Assembly (NCBI GenBank): GCA_017465905.1
Contig: JAFTVE010000026.1
Location: forward strand, 42,478-106,477
Length of the DNA: 64,000 bases
DNA from: Bacteroidaceae bacterium
Lineage (GTDB): Bacteria; Bacteroidota; Bacteroidia; Bacteroidales; Bacteroidaceae
Reading direction: 5' to 3'
A model generated the notes under the pieces. The model did no database searches. It had not been told where the DNA came from and was given only the letters and a program-made list of their open reading frames with translations. Made by a program: the position numbers and the translations under genes. Positions 35,780 to 44,170 of the stretch are shown piece after piece (the stretch's first letter is position 1; every line of letters starts with the position of its first letter).

Positions 35780-36255
35780 AGCTTTGTCAGTTTAGATAGT
35801 GCCAACGTCGTACCAAAGAAATATTGGAATGTGATGCCTCGTGCATATTGCAGCTCACGCACAAGCTCCTCTATACTAATCATTCCTGATTGATAACGAC
35901 GGAGTTGGAATGTCACCCCATCATCGGCGATTGGGCCATATACTATATCGTAATCGTGTGTGGGGTGTTGGCTGTGAATATCCCTGTTTTGCAGAATGAA
36001 GTTTGCCCACTCCACACTATAGTCTGCAAAAATTTTTACTTTCAATTCATCGTTTTGCAGCAATGCCTCATCGAACTCAAATTCCGATACAACAGGCTCG
36101 CCCTTCATCAGCTGCAAGGTCTTTTGCTCTGCCATTCGCATAGCCTGACTTTTGTCTGCCGACAGATAGAATCCTTGTCCAAAGTCCTTGTAGGGTTTGG
36201 ACTTGGCGAGGTCGGGCACTGCCACCACCACATTCGAGCCATGATACAGTTTCAT
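35776..36255 (-). CDS. DUF3990 protein (ADP-ribosyltransferase-like), probable toxin
   Basis: The 159-residue protein opens KLYHGSNVVV and continues KPYKDFGQGFYLSADKSQAMRMAEQK, the pattern of DUF3990. YHGS and GFYLS resemble strands of the ADP-ribosyltransferase fold (H-Y-E type). FDEALLQNDELKVKIF and DIVYGPIADDGV follow. DUF3990 genes are usually next to DUF3791 genes, as here on both sides, with 4-bp overlaps at each end. A toxin role is inferred from gene order; enzymatic activity is not shown by the sequence alone. Confidence 0.82.
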   Translation of the reverse strand: MKLYHGSNVVVAVPDLAKSKPYKDFGQGFYLSADKSQAMRMAEQKTLQLMKGEPVVSEFEFDEALLQNDELKVKIFADYSVEWANFILQNRDIHSQHPTHDYDIVYGPIADDGVTFQLRRYQSGMISIEELVRELQYARGITFQYFFGTTLALSKLTKL

Positions 36256-36476
36256 CTCAGTCCTCCTCCATTATGTCCACATACCTGCACCATTGCATCC
36301 ACCGCATCATCGAATGACTGCGTATGTATCACATCGTAGTATGATGCCAAGTGCGCCAGTCCCTTGAAGCGTGCCAGATAGTTATATGCCTGCTTCTCGC
36401 CGATGCCAAATCTGCTTGCAAACTCGGCAATCAACGCAATCGTATATTTCAGTCTGTTACTCTCTTCTCGTGACAT
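36252..36476 (-). CDS. DUF3791-like protein (first gene of the operon)
   Basis: The 74-residue helical protein (KYTIALIAEFASRFGIGEKQAYNYLARFKGLAHLASYYDV region; FDDAVDAMVQVCG) matches the DUF3791 pattern. It is translated first and overlaps the DUF3990 start by 4 bp (ATGA). Probable antitoxin. A -7 element lies 20 bp upstream of its start. Confidence 0.72.
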   Translation of the reverse strand: MSREESNRLKYTIALIAEFASRFGIGEKQAYNYLARFKGLAHLASYYDVIHTQSFDDAVDAMVQVCGHNGGGLR

Positions 36477-36495
36477 GACACAGCTATTTATGTGG

Positions 36496-36503
36496 CAAAT
36501 ATA
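36496..36503 (-). promoter_or_regulatory. Promoter -7 element (TATATTTG) of the DUF3791-DUF3990 operon
   Basis: On the minus strand TATATTTG fits TAnnTTTG, with its downstream end 20 bp before the ATG at 36476. Confidence 0.55.
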
Positions 36504-36666
36504 AAAATAATGTTCCTATCCGCCAAACTTACAACTTAAAAAGTGTGTGAAGGTTTATTTCTGTCTGGATATCTCGGTGTTTTTGTCGACAAAGCCGCCG
36601 CGGTAGGAAAGCGTCGTTTCTCGAATGAGTCGAGGACTTTCCTTACGGCCAGCGACCTTCGGTTCA

Positions 36667-36798
36667 GAGATGCCGCCTAATTTCTGTGACGAAGTCACTA
36701 AAGATAGTGCAACTGACGCATGAGCGAGCGAGAACCAAGCTCGCTTGGGTTCTTGTAGCGAGCGAAAAGGAAGAAAGCGAAGCTAAACCGAGCGAAAA
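36667..36798. repeat. Right copy of the 132-bp direct repeat
   Basis: Two differences from 35161-35292. Recombination between the copies would remove 1,506 bp, exactly the three-gene operon with its promoter. Confidence 0.85.
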
Positions 36799-36841
36799 AG
36801 TAAATTTATTTTCTTCTTCCTACCCAAAGTACAGCATCGTA

Positions 36842-37960
36842 TCATAGTTCTCCCTTGAAAAACAGCGTCTCTGTAATCTCATTGATGCGGTGCTGGGCAT
36901 ATTCGATGCACTCCTTCATTATTGGTGATGTCGAAGATTCCTTTTGTGCTTTGTCTACAAATATCTGATAGTATTCCCGCTCATCCTTCAGCTTCTTCAT
37001 CATGCCGTATGCCTGCGCCATCCGATAGTACACATAGACGGTGCTTTCGGGATACTTCAGGCTCTGCTTCATATATGCGATGGACTTCTCATACTTGCCC
37101 CATCGGAAGCAACCCTCGGCCATCGTATTGGTCAGAGCAAACAGCAGTTTGCCATCGGGTTGCATCAGTTCTATGCTCTTCTCTATATAATTTATTCCTT
37201 CGCCAATAATACCCAGTTCCACGGCAACCGTCCCCAATTGCGACAATATGGAGGGATTCTCGTAGTTGTTCAGCTTGGCTGCCTCGTTGAGATTTTCATA
37301 AGCCAAGTACAGGCTGTCGGCCTTGGCATAGCACAGAGCCAGGTAGTATAGTGTAGATTCGTTCCTGTCGCCCCATTCCTTCAATCTCCTATATTCGTGC
37401 AGTGCCTTAGCATAATCGCCTGTCAGATAGAGCGAATGTGCCTTCTGTCGGTTGACGAACACGCTCGTGGAGTCAAACCTGCAATAAAGGTCGGCTATGT
37501 ACAAGGCCGTATCGGGCAATTGGGCATGGTTGTAGTGATGGGCCAGCTTGGACACGATCTTGCAGTCGTAGGGATCAGCGCGGTTGGCCAGCCTGCCATA
37601 ATAAACTGCGCTGTCGCCCTGCGTCAAGTTCGAGAAACAGAAGAACTTCATCTTCAGGTCTTGGGCAATCAGGCTGTCTGTTGGCACAGATTCATACAGG
37701 TCTATACACTTCTGATAACCTCCTCGCTCGTAATGGCATTGTATGATTTTTCTTAACACATCGGTAGATGCGTCATGTTTGTAGGCCTCTTCATAGATGA
37801 TGAGCGCACGATAAAGGTTGTTGCACGCTCGGCAACTGTCGGCCTCCTTGACGATAGCCTGTATTTCAAGTTCGGGCACACCGTCCCTTGCATAGCCTTG
37901 CAAGTTGTACAAGCCGAAGAGTACGAGGGCGCACAAGAGATGGGTTATTTGTGATTTCAT
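36842..37960 (-). CDS. Secreted TPR-repeat protein
   Basis: The 372-residue protein has a signal peptide (ITHLLCALVLFGLYNLQGYA) and then a run of TPR-like helix pairs (NNLYRALIIYEEAYKHD; LYLTGDYAKALHEYRRLKEWG; LYYLALCYAKADSLYLAYENLNEAAKL; LGIIGEGINYIEKSIEL; WGKYEKSIAYMKQSLKY). It probably forms a protein-binding solenoid in the periplasm. Its ATG overlaps the stop of the TlpA-like gene (ATGA), so they are translationally coupled and share the operator at 39806-39863. Confidence 0.85.
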   Translation of the reverse strand: MKSQITHLLCALVLFGLYNLQGYARDGVPELEIQAIVKEADSCRACNNLYRALIIYEEAYKHDASTDVLRKIIQCHYERGGYQKCIDLYESVPTDSLIAQDLKMKFFCFSNLTQGDSAVYYGRLANRADPYDCKIVSKLAHHYNHAQLPDTALYIADLYCRFDSTSVFVNRQKAHSLYLTGDYAKALHEYRRLKEWGDRNESTLYYLALCYAKADSLYLAYENLNEAAKLNNYENPSILSQLGTVAVELGIIGEGINYIEKSIELMQPDGKLLFALTNTMAEGCFRWGKYEKSIAYMKQSLKYPESTVYVYYRMAQAYGMMKKLKDEREYYQIFVDKAQKESSTSPIMKECIEYAQHRINEITETLFFKGEL

Positions 37961-39741
37961 AGTAACAGTTTGTCTATCTCCTCAAAGAATTCTTTGTATA
38001 GCCCTGTGCTATATCCGGTATTGTCCAATACTTTGTTCCCTTTGCGGTCGAAGATCAGGTAATGAGGGATACCGCCTCCGCCGAGTTCCTTTATCTCGCG
38101 CCACATCGTATCGGGCAGGCGGTAGTGAATGCCGGGCATCGATTCTGTCTCGCGTACCCATGTGGCCGATGGGCTGCTTTCGTTGGTTACATAGACAAAC
38201 ACAACGGGCTTGTCTTCATAGATTTTCTTCTCGGACTCCATCTCGCTGATGCCTTTCTTGCAGGGGGCACACCATGTGGCCCAGAAGTCGAAGAAGATGA
38301 CCTTGTCGCGATGTTGGCTTACCACGTGCTTGACAAACTCCTCGCCCGGGCACGACGGTGTGTCCATTATCTTGCTCTCCTTGCTCTGCGCTTCCAGTCG
38401 CATTACGGCAACTCTGGCCGAGTCATTCAGGGTCTTCAGCTCGGGGTGGAACAGCTCGGGGATGGTGTCGAACGCCTCTTCGGGCATTACCTCCATCTGC
38501 AACATACGCTTGCTTAGTCTTCTTGCTTTATGATAGCCTTCCATCCATTCGGTGACCTCGCCTGTGATGTCGTTGGCATAGGCATAGGGGAGATAGCCAT
38601 CGCCGCTGATGAGATAGAATGTGCATCCGTCTTTCAGGAAGCGGAGTTCAGTGGCGTGCTCGTCTACCAATGCAGATTTGTCTTTTCCGGCCAATCTGAT
38701 GTAGTTGTTTACATAAAACTGCTCGACCAACAATCGGCCAAAATCCTTTTGGCGACGGCTATACGCCTTGTTGTTTTCTATGTCTGTAATCTTCTTCTGG
38801 GTGATGTGCCACAGGGTGTCGGCATCGGCAATCTTACGGAAATTGTTGCCAATCCAGCGCTCATGTACTCTTACTTCTTGCAAGTCGCCTATAGGGCCGC
38901 TGAACTTGAAACATTTGTCGAGTGGAATATCCTTTCCCCTGGGATTGATGCTTTTGGTCAGTGCGGCGGTCTCGTCTATATCCATAGTGCTGTGGAAACC
39001 AGGCACCATCATCATGACGAACTGGTTGTGTCCTATGGGTTCGACTGGGAGTGGAACACCTAAGACACCCATGCTATAAACGCTGCTGGCCTCTATCGTG
39101 TAGCTGTGGTCGTGGAAGTTGAGGTAACGTTCATTGCTGAAATAATTGTTCAATCCGAACATGACCATTTCATTTACTGTGCCATCCAGCTTATATAGGT
39201 TCAATGTGGTTGTCGCTGTGCCGTAGCAGAGCTTTATCGGTTGCAATGGCTCGGTTTGAGGATATGAGGGGTAATCCGATTCTTTCAGCACGAAGGGGTA
39301 CAACTTATTGTCAAGCCTTACGCCGTAGTGATTGAAGTCAGACTTTTCCTCTTCTATGAAATCAAAACGCTTGCATCGCTTGGGGAGAGGTTCGAAGACG
39401 AGTCGCAACGAGTCTTGCTCCCGTGTATACATCTTGCCATATTCTATGGACTCAGTGCTCACCACTTTCCCATCCTTTCGGGTGAAGACTGTAGCATCGA
39501 CAAGCGCATATTGTTTGCCGCCGGCTTCCAAGTGGGTCTTCTCAGACAGGCTCCAACCGTTCCAAGACTTTTTGTATATACCTAATACAGTTGCTTCATC
39601 TTCCAGTTCAACCGTACGCGTAATAAACGTTGTGCTGCCTCGCTCGAAAACGGGATTCTCAATTACTCTTTCTTTGGTGCAGCTACTCATTGTTACTATC
39701 GCCACGATAGGGGCGATCTTCATAAAGACTCTCTTGTTCAT
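37957..39741 (-). CDS. TlpA-like thiol-disulfide protein, lipoprotein
   Basis: The ATG at 39741 was chosen because it gives a lipoprotein signal (MNKRVFMKIAPIVAIVTMSSC); the frame extends to 39864 but runs through the operator. The 594-residue protein has a long N-terminal region of unknown fold (about 30-460). A C-terminal thioredoxin domain has FDFWATWCAPCKKGISEME with the CxxC redox pair near residue 490, and GGGIPHYLIFDRKG with the cis-Pro. TlpA/ResA proteins reduce periplasmic disulfides. First gene of an operon with the TPR protein. Confidence 0.88.
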   Translation of the reverse strand: MNKRVFMKIAPIVAIVTMSSCTKERVIENPVFERGSTTFITRTVELEDEATVLGIYKKSWNGWSLSEKTHLEAGGKQYALVDATVFTRKDGKVVSTESIEYGKMYTREQDSLRLVFEPLPKRCKRFDFIEEEKSDFNHYGVRLDNKLYPFVLKESDYPSYPQTEPLQPIKLCYGTATTTLNLYKLDGTVNEMVMFGLNNYFSNERYLNFHDHSYTIEASSVYSMGVLGVPLPVEPIGHNQFVMMMVPGFHSTMDIDETAALTKSINPRGKDIPLDKCFKFSGPIGDLQEVRVHERWIGNNFRKIADADTLWHITQKKITDIENNKAYSRRQKDFGRLLVEQFYVNNYIRLAGKDKSALVDEHATELRFLKDGCTFYLISGDGYLPYAYANDITGEVTEWMEGYHKARRLSKRMLQMEVMPEEAFDTIPELFHPELKTLNDSARVAVMRLEAQSKESKIMDTPSCPGEEFVKHVVSQHRDKVIFFDFWATWCAPCKKGISEMESEKKIYEDKPVVFVYVTNESSPSATWVRETESMPGIHYRLPDTMWREIKELGGGGIPHYLIFDRKGNKVLDNTGYSTGLYKEFFEEIDKLLL

Positions 39742-39764
39742 ACTCTGTGGGGTTTTTGTTGCTG

Positions 39765-39772
39765 CTAAGTTA
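39765..39772 (-). promoter_or_regulatory. Probable -7 element (TAACTTAG) of the TlpA-TPR operon
   Basis: A weak match to TAnnTTTG, but its distance from the operator (34 bp, 39772 to 39806) is identical to that at the barrel gene, where the -7 is TAGCTTTG. Confidence 0.5.
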
Positions 39773-39805
39773 TAGTATAATCCTAAAAGAGTTATGAAAC
39801 ACACT

Positions 39806-39863
39806 TCGCAAAAACCTTGCAAGTAGTTTCGTACATGCGAACAGACCTCGCAAAAAGTTCGCA
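39806..39863 (-). promoter_or_regulatory. Operator with four TCGCA-type half-sites upstream of the TlpA gene
   Basis: Half-sites start at 39806 (TCGCA), 39817 (TTGCA), 39848 (TCGCA) and 39859 (TCGCA): steps of 11, 31 and 11 bp. The same layout occurs at 44001-44058. Probable binding site for the neighbouring HTH regulators (inference). Confidence 0.7.
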
Positions 39864-39968
39864 CGCGTGGATAAGTACTTGTATATAAACGTGTAATGGC
39901 GTGATTGCATTGCTTCTAAGACAATCGCATACTATAGAGGTACTTGTGGCTGTTTCCCTATTGGACAT

Positions 39969-40997
39969 TTAGAGTGAAAGAATGAAATCGTCCCATTCCT
40001 TGGCTCCACCATCTTCACCAAGTACCTTTTTGTAGAGGCGACCGCGAATGCTGGACACGCTATTTGGTGCACGATTGATGACAGCTGCAATGCCATTGTT
40101 TGATATGCCCAGCTTGATGAGCAGGCACACCTGGAACTCCACATCGGAGAAGTCGTAGAGCGAGCGCAGTTTGCGTGAGAAACCTGTGTATACACTATTG
40201 ATCTGTTGCTCCATCTCGCGCCAGTCCTCATCGGTCATGTTCTCGCCAGCGACAAGGCGAGGACGTAGTGCCTGGTAATAGTCCGACTGGAAGAAGATGT
40301 TTTCCACCTGCCTGATGGCATCGGTTACCAACGCAGGCCGCATGCTCAGTTCCTCCTTGATGGCTGCAAGGTTCTGCTCCGCGCGTCGCTTGCGGCGAGT
40401 GACCTCAATGGCATATAGTATAATGAATGCCACAACGATACCTAATACCGTAATCACATTGCGATACTTGTCGATGGTGCTTTCCAGTTGGCGTTGGCTG
40501 GTAGAGTGTATCCAATCGTTTATGACATACCCCTCCTCGGTTCGGCGGGCATTATGGATGATATTGCGAATCTCCTCCTTACGCGCCTCCGTCATATCGG
40601 TAACCTTTCGCCAAGTCTCGGTACAGTAGTTCCATACGGTGGTCATCGTGGTGTCGTTGATTACGCGGAAAGGCAGTGCGCGGTGATTCGCTATATAGAT
40701 TGTCGTGGAAGTAAGAGAATAGCGGCCTTCAGTGTACGGCGTTACAAAAACCTCACCGCCTACTTCGTGTATGTTAAAATGAAAGAAAGTACCGTCAGAG
40801 TCAAACATCATAGCCTGTGCCCAACTTTCCAAAGAATAGGCATAGGAGTACCCTTCGGGATAGTGCTTGTCAATAAGTTTCCACACCCCCGTAATGTCAA
40901 ACCCCTCACTTGACTGCACAGCCTCGCCCTGCCGCTTCTCCGAGCAAGAGGAGAGCAGTGCCAGCAACGTGGAGAGTATGATGAAGAGTCTATTCAT
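39969..40997 (-). CDS. Membrane-anchored HTH regulator, copy 1
   Basis: The 342-residue protein has four parts. A lipoprotein-like signal (MNRLFIILSTLLALLSSCS) comes first. A periplasmic sensor region of lipocalin-like type follows (FDITGVWKLIDKHYPEG; MMFDSDGTFFHFNIHEVGGEVFV; TYTEGRYSL-like strands). One membrane segment lies near residues 180-200 (VITVLGIVVAFIILYAIEV). A cytoplasmic part ends in a LuxR/sigma-like helix-turn-helix (FSDVEFQVCLLIKLGISNNGIAAVINRAPNSVSSIRGRL). It is paralogous to the gene at 44171, with near-identical ends and a divergent sensor. It probably regulates the operon downstream. Confidence 0.82.
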   Translation of the reverse strand: MNRLFIILSTLLALLSSCSEKRQGEAVQSSEGFDITGVWKLIDKHYPEGYSYAYSLESWAQAMMFDSDGTFFHFNIHEVGGEVFVTPYTEGRYSLTSTTIYIANHRALPFRVINDTTMTTVWNYCTETWRKVTDMTEARKEEIRNIIHNARRTEEGYVINDWIHSTSQRQLESTIDKYRNVITVLGIVVAFIILYAIEVTRRKRRAEQNLAAIKEELSMRPALVTDAIRQVENIFFQSDYYQALRPRLVAGENMTDEDWREMEQQINSVYTGFSRKLRSLYDFSDVEFQVCLLIKLGISNNGIAAVINRAPNSVSSIRGRLYKKVLGEDGGAKEWDDFILSL

Positions 40998-41047
40998 GGA
41001 TACCTTTGTGAGTTATTTTAGTTTGTGAGTTTCTCAGAAGAGATTTG

Positions 41048-41055
41048 CAAAGGTA
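41048..41055 (-). promoter_or_regulatory. Promoter -7 element (TACCTTTG) of regulator copy 1
   Basis: On the minus strand TTGCAGAAAAACGAC precedes TACCTTTG. The same block precedes regulator copy 2 at 45241-45248. Confidence 0.6.
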
Positions 41056-41152
41056 GTCGTTTTTCTGCAATGAACAAAATGGGGGGAGATGGGTGCAAAG
41101 CATCGTTTGGGAAGATTCTCTGCATGATCCGGACGACTCTGTTACAGCTTTG

Positions 41153-43924
41153 TTATTTCTTCTTCGGGTTCCAGTTCCAATTATACACGAGGTGAAGCAT
41201 CACGTAGTGGGGTAATGAGCGGTACCACGTCTCGGTACGGCCTTGGGCATTGACCTCATACTGCGTGGCCGAGAGATTGTGCAGCAGGTCGAAGGCTTCG
41301 AGGCGGGCGATGAGTTTGCCTTTCAGCAAAGGTTGACTGACCGATGCGTTCACTACAAAGTCGTCCGTGTTGAGAAGAGCGTTGCCATAGCCTCGGCGGC
41401 TATACATAGTGCCATCGGCAGAGAGCGTAGTCTTGATACGTGGCAGAGTATAGCGTGCTGCAAGTCCATATCGGAAGTCCAAGGCATTGAGGGTGGTGAA
41501 GTCGCGCATACGTCCCTCGCTGTGACGCCAAGCGATGTCGCCCGTAGCGCGTACGTTGAGGTCGCCCTTCTGGTATTGTATGTAGGTGTTGTCACTCAGT
41601 GTAAGTGTATTTACAATGTTCTCGTGACTGTCTGTCTCTCCCTCAAACATCGTGTGGTCAATGGAGTGGATGTAGCTGGCATTGGCATTCATCTGCCAGG
41701 TCCAATAGCGCTTCTCGTCCAAGAAACAGGATATATCGTATGCTGTGCTGACGTTGTAGTTGCCTTTCACGTTCACGGGTTTGTAGGTATAGACTCCGTT
41801 TGCAGGGTTATAGGCTACCGACTGTGCTATGCTGCGGTGGTAGTAGAAGAAATGACTCTTAAATGTGTGGTTCAGCTTATGGGTACCATTGCCACGACTA
41901 TAAAATCTGAATGAGGCATCCGTATATCTGCTACTTCTCAGGTCAGGGTTACCAAGTTTGACAATCTGCGGAGTGGCATCGTCGCGGTAGGATATGCGGT
42001 CAAGGAGCGGAAGCTCTTTCTGCTCGTGCCCTACGTGAAAGTTCAGTTCCCTTTTATACTCATTGTTGGGGAAATATTTATAGGCAAAGGCTACTGCGTA
42101 TGGGAACTCGGTACTTCGAGCCAATGTATCAATCGGACTGCGCTTGTAATCCTGCCATTGGCGCATGGCGTTTACCGTAACATTGAAGGTTAGCGGATGA
42201 TACGGGGAATTTGGCCTGTCTTTCAACGTCTTTGGCAGTGAACGGAAGTGAAACCAAGTTTCACTGTTGAACTTGCGGTAACGGCTGTCATACGAGTTGT
42301 TACGGTCGGTAATGGCTTGCAGCGCATCAAGTTGTGACGGTAATAGCAGGGTATCGGGATGATACAGATAATCGTGCGTATACTCGTTGCTGAAAGAGAT
42401 AGTTTCAAAGATATTCAACCAAAAGGATTTGCAGTTGAAGTATTCACTGGCATGAATATTACCTGATGTCTTTCGGTGGTGCACGTCATCCACATTGTAT
42501 CTTGCATTTGCAAAAGGTTTCTCGTAAATGTATCTTCTAGCCCCTTGCATACGTTCATCTTTATGCTCGACGGAGAAGCTTGTACTCAGCTTGAAAACCG
42601 CTGATCCTTCCAGTCGGGCATTCCACGAGTGTCCCTCATTGAATCCGTTTTCACTCATACGGGTGAGTAACGTGTCGTTAAACTGCTCACTCAGCGCAGA
42701 GGCATTGCCCGAGTAGCTTTTGTGGCCGAACTCTCCGTTAAGTTTCAGGTAATAGGGTTTGACGAGGGTGAACTGTTCCTTTACGCTCAGTTGGTTGGCC
42801 TTGGCAAGCGATGTGGACTCTTTGTGGGCAGACGGTGTGCTTCCCTCCAAAAACAGTTCACTGTATTGCTGCATCTCACACACGTCTTCCGTCGAGGTGT
42901 ATTCAAAGAGCAGATTGTTCTTCTTGTTCTTGTCGCCCGACTGGTAATCCATCTCGCCTGCCACACTGCGTGTTGTAAGCAAAGAACGTGGCATACTGGC
43001 TGGTGTCCAATGACCGCTTTGCCCAATCTGCCGCGATTCGTTCACATTGTTGGCATTACCCAATAGTGTGAAGCGGTAGGGGTCGTTAAAAACAAGCAGG
43101 AAAGCACGACCCAGATAGCGGCCTTCAGTGCCACCAGCCAGTTCCACATTGGAGATAACACCTCTGTTATACTCGGCCTTCAGATTCACGTCCATCACAT
43201 ATTTTCGTTGTTCTGCATCGTAGCCCAACGCACGATTGAGGTCGCTTTGCTGCTCATACACCTTGATGGTCTTGACAGTATAATAGGGAAGGTTCTTCAA
43301 GAGTACCTTGCTGTTGCCTCGGAAGAAACTTCGCTCGCCAAGCAGCAGCTCATCCACCTTGCGGCCATTGACAAATATCTCACCGGCCTTATTCATCGTC
43401 ACGCCGGGGAGTTGCTGAATCAGTTCGTCCAGCATGGAGCCTTCGGGCAGATTGAATGCATCGGCATTATACACGATGGTATCACCCTTGTAGAACATCT
43501 TTACCTTAGTAGCCGTCACTGCCACATCGTCAAGGTTGATAGTGCTCATTTTGCGTAATTGTAGCGGAGAGAGCTTATTCGCTCCATTGCCTCCTTGCGC
43601 TTCGAATGAAAGCCAACCATCGTCATATCCTTCTAGTCTGCCGTGAAAGAGATACTTCCCACTCTTGACCTTGAAGAACATTTGTGCCTCGGTCAGCCGT
43701 CCATTCTTGTCGGTCATTTTTTTGACCTTCACTGTATCCATCACCACCGTACTGTCGGCAGCATTAAGCAGTCGCACGTGAACGCCGAGTAGGGGTACTT
43801 GCAGGAAGGCATCCTCTACCGAGCCCCATATGAGGGCATCCGAATTGTCTTGTGCGTTGGCCGGCACATATATGCCAAGTAAAGACCAAAGACATAAACT
43901 TGTGAATAAGACCTTTCTTTTCAT
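41153..43924 (-). CDS. TonB-dependent-receptor-like outer-membrane barrel with carboxypeptidase-regulatory domain
   Basis: The 923-residue protein has a signal peptide (to ANAQ). An N-terminal CarboxypepD_reg-like domain follows (about 30-130; GVHVRLLNAADSTVVMDTVKV, FKVKSGKYLFHGRLEGYDD). A plug-like domain is next (GDTIVYNADAFNLPEGSMLDELIQQLPGV region; FVNGRKVDELLLGERSFFRGN), then a long beta-barrel ending in MLHLVYNWNWNPKKK. It lacks an obvious TonB box and belongs to the outer-membrane-protein-beta-barrel group. The transported substrate is unknown. The operator at 44001-44058 and regulator copy 2 lie upstream. Confidence 0.87.
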   Translation of the reverse strand: MKRKVLFTSLCLWSLLGIYVPANAQDNSDALIWGSVEDAFLQVPLLGVHVRLLNAADSTVVMDTVKVKKMTDKNGRLTEAQMFFKVKSGKYLFHGRLEGYDDGWLSFEAQGGNGANKLSPLQLRKMSTINLDDVAVTATKVKMFYKGDTIVYNADAFNLPEGSMLDELIQQLPGVTMNKAGEIFVNGRKVDELLLGERSFFRGNSKVLLKNLPYYTVKTIKVYEQQSDLNRALGYDAEQRKYVMDVNLKAEYNRGVISNVELAGGTEGRYLGRAFLLVFNDPYRFTLLGNANNVNESRQIGQSGHWTPASMPRSLLTTRSVAGEMDYQSGDKNKKNNLLFEYTSTEDVCEMQQYSELFLEGSTPSAHKESTSLAKANQLSVKEQFTLVKPYYLKLNGEFGHKSYSGNASALSEQFNDTLLTRMSENGFNEGHSWNARLEGSAVFKLSTSFSVEHKDERMQGARRYIYEKPFANARYNVDDVHHRKTSGNIHASEYFNCKSFWLNIFETISFSNEYTHDYLYHPDTLLLPSQLDALQAITDRNNSYDSRYRKFNSETWFHFRSLPKTLKDRPNSPYHPLTFNVTVNAMRQWQDYKRSPIDTLARSTEFPYAVAFAYKYFPNNEYKRELNFHVGHEQKELPLLDRISYRDDATPQIVKLGNPDLRSSRYTDASFRFYSRGNGTHKLNHTFKSHFFYYHRSIAQSVAYNPANGVYTYKPVNVKGNYNVSTAYDISCFLDEKRYWTWQMNANASYIHSIDHTMFEGETDSHENIVNTLTLSDNTYIQYQKGDLNVRATGDIAWRHSEGRMRDFTTLNALDFRYGLAARYTLPRIKTTLSADGTMYSRRGYGNALLNTDDFVVNASVSQPLLKGKLIARLEAFDLLHNLSATQYEVNAQGRTETWYRSLPHYVMLHLVYNWNWNPKKK

Positions 43925-43959
43925 TTTTGCTATTGTCTATTTCTTGAACTTTGTTGTCG

Positions 43960-43967
43960 CAAAGCTA
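43960..43967 (-). promoter_or_regulatory. Promoter -7 element (TAGCTTTG) of the 923-residue barrel gene
   Basis: Fits TAnnTTTG and lies 36 bp before the ATG at 43924. Confidence 0.6.
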
Positions 43968-44000
43968 CAACTTCGTTCGAAAATAGGGCAGAAACACGCT

Positions 44001-44058
44001 TCGCAAAAGCCTCGCAACTGATTTTAGAAGTCTGAAACGACCTCGCAAAAAGCTCGCA
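44001..44058 (-). promoter_or_regulatory. Operator with four TCGCA half-sites upstream of the barrel gene
   Basis: TCGCA starts at 44001, 44012, 44043 and 44054: steps of 11, 31 and 11 bp, exactly as at 39806-39863. The flanks (GAAACAC before, GACCTCGCAAAAAG within) also match while the 21-bp middle does not. Confidence 0.75.
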
Positions 44059-44170
44059 AAGTCAATAAAGCGCTGTAAATAAGAATGGTAATAAATGGTT
44101 GGCGAGTGCAGTCGAGATTCCTGCGTAGTTAGTCTGTAGTTCTCTAAATCCTATCGCGCATCAACTTCCA

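Larger units (their letters stand above)
36477..36841. other. Spacer with operon promoter, hairpin and right direct repeat
   Basis: From left to right it holds the minus-strand promoter (36496-36503), an imperfect hairpin (GTAGGAAAG at 36602 and CTTTCCTTAC at 36639) and the right direct repeat (36667-36798). No gene. Confidence 0.6.
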
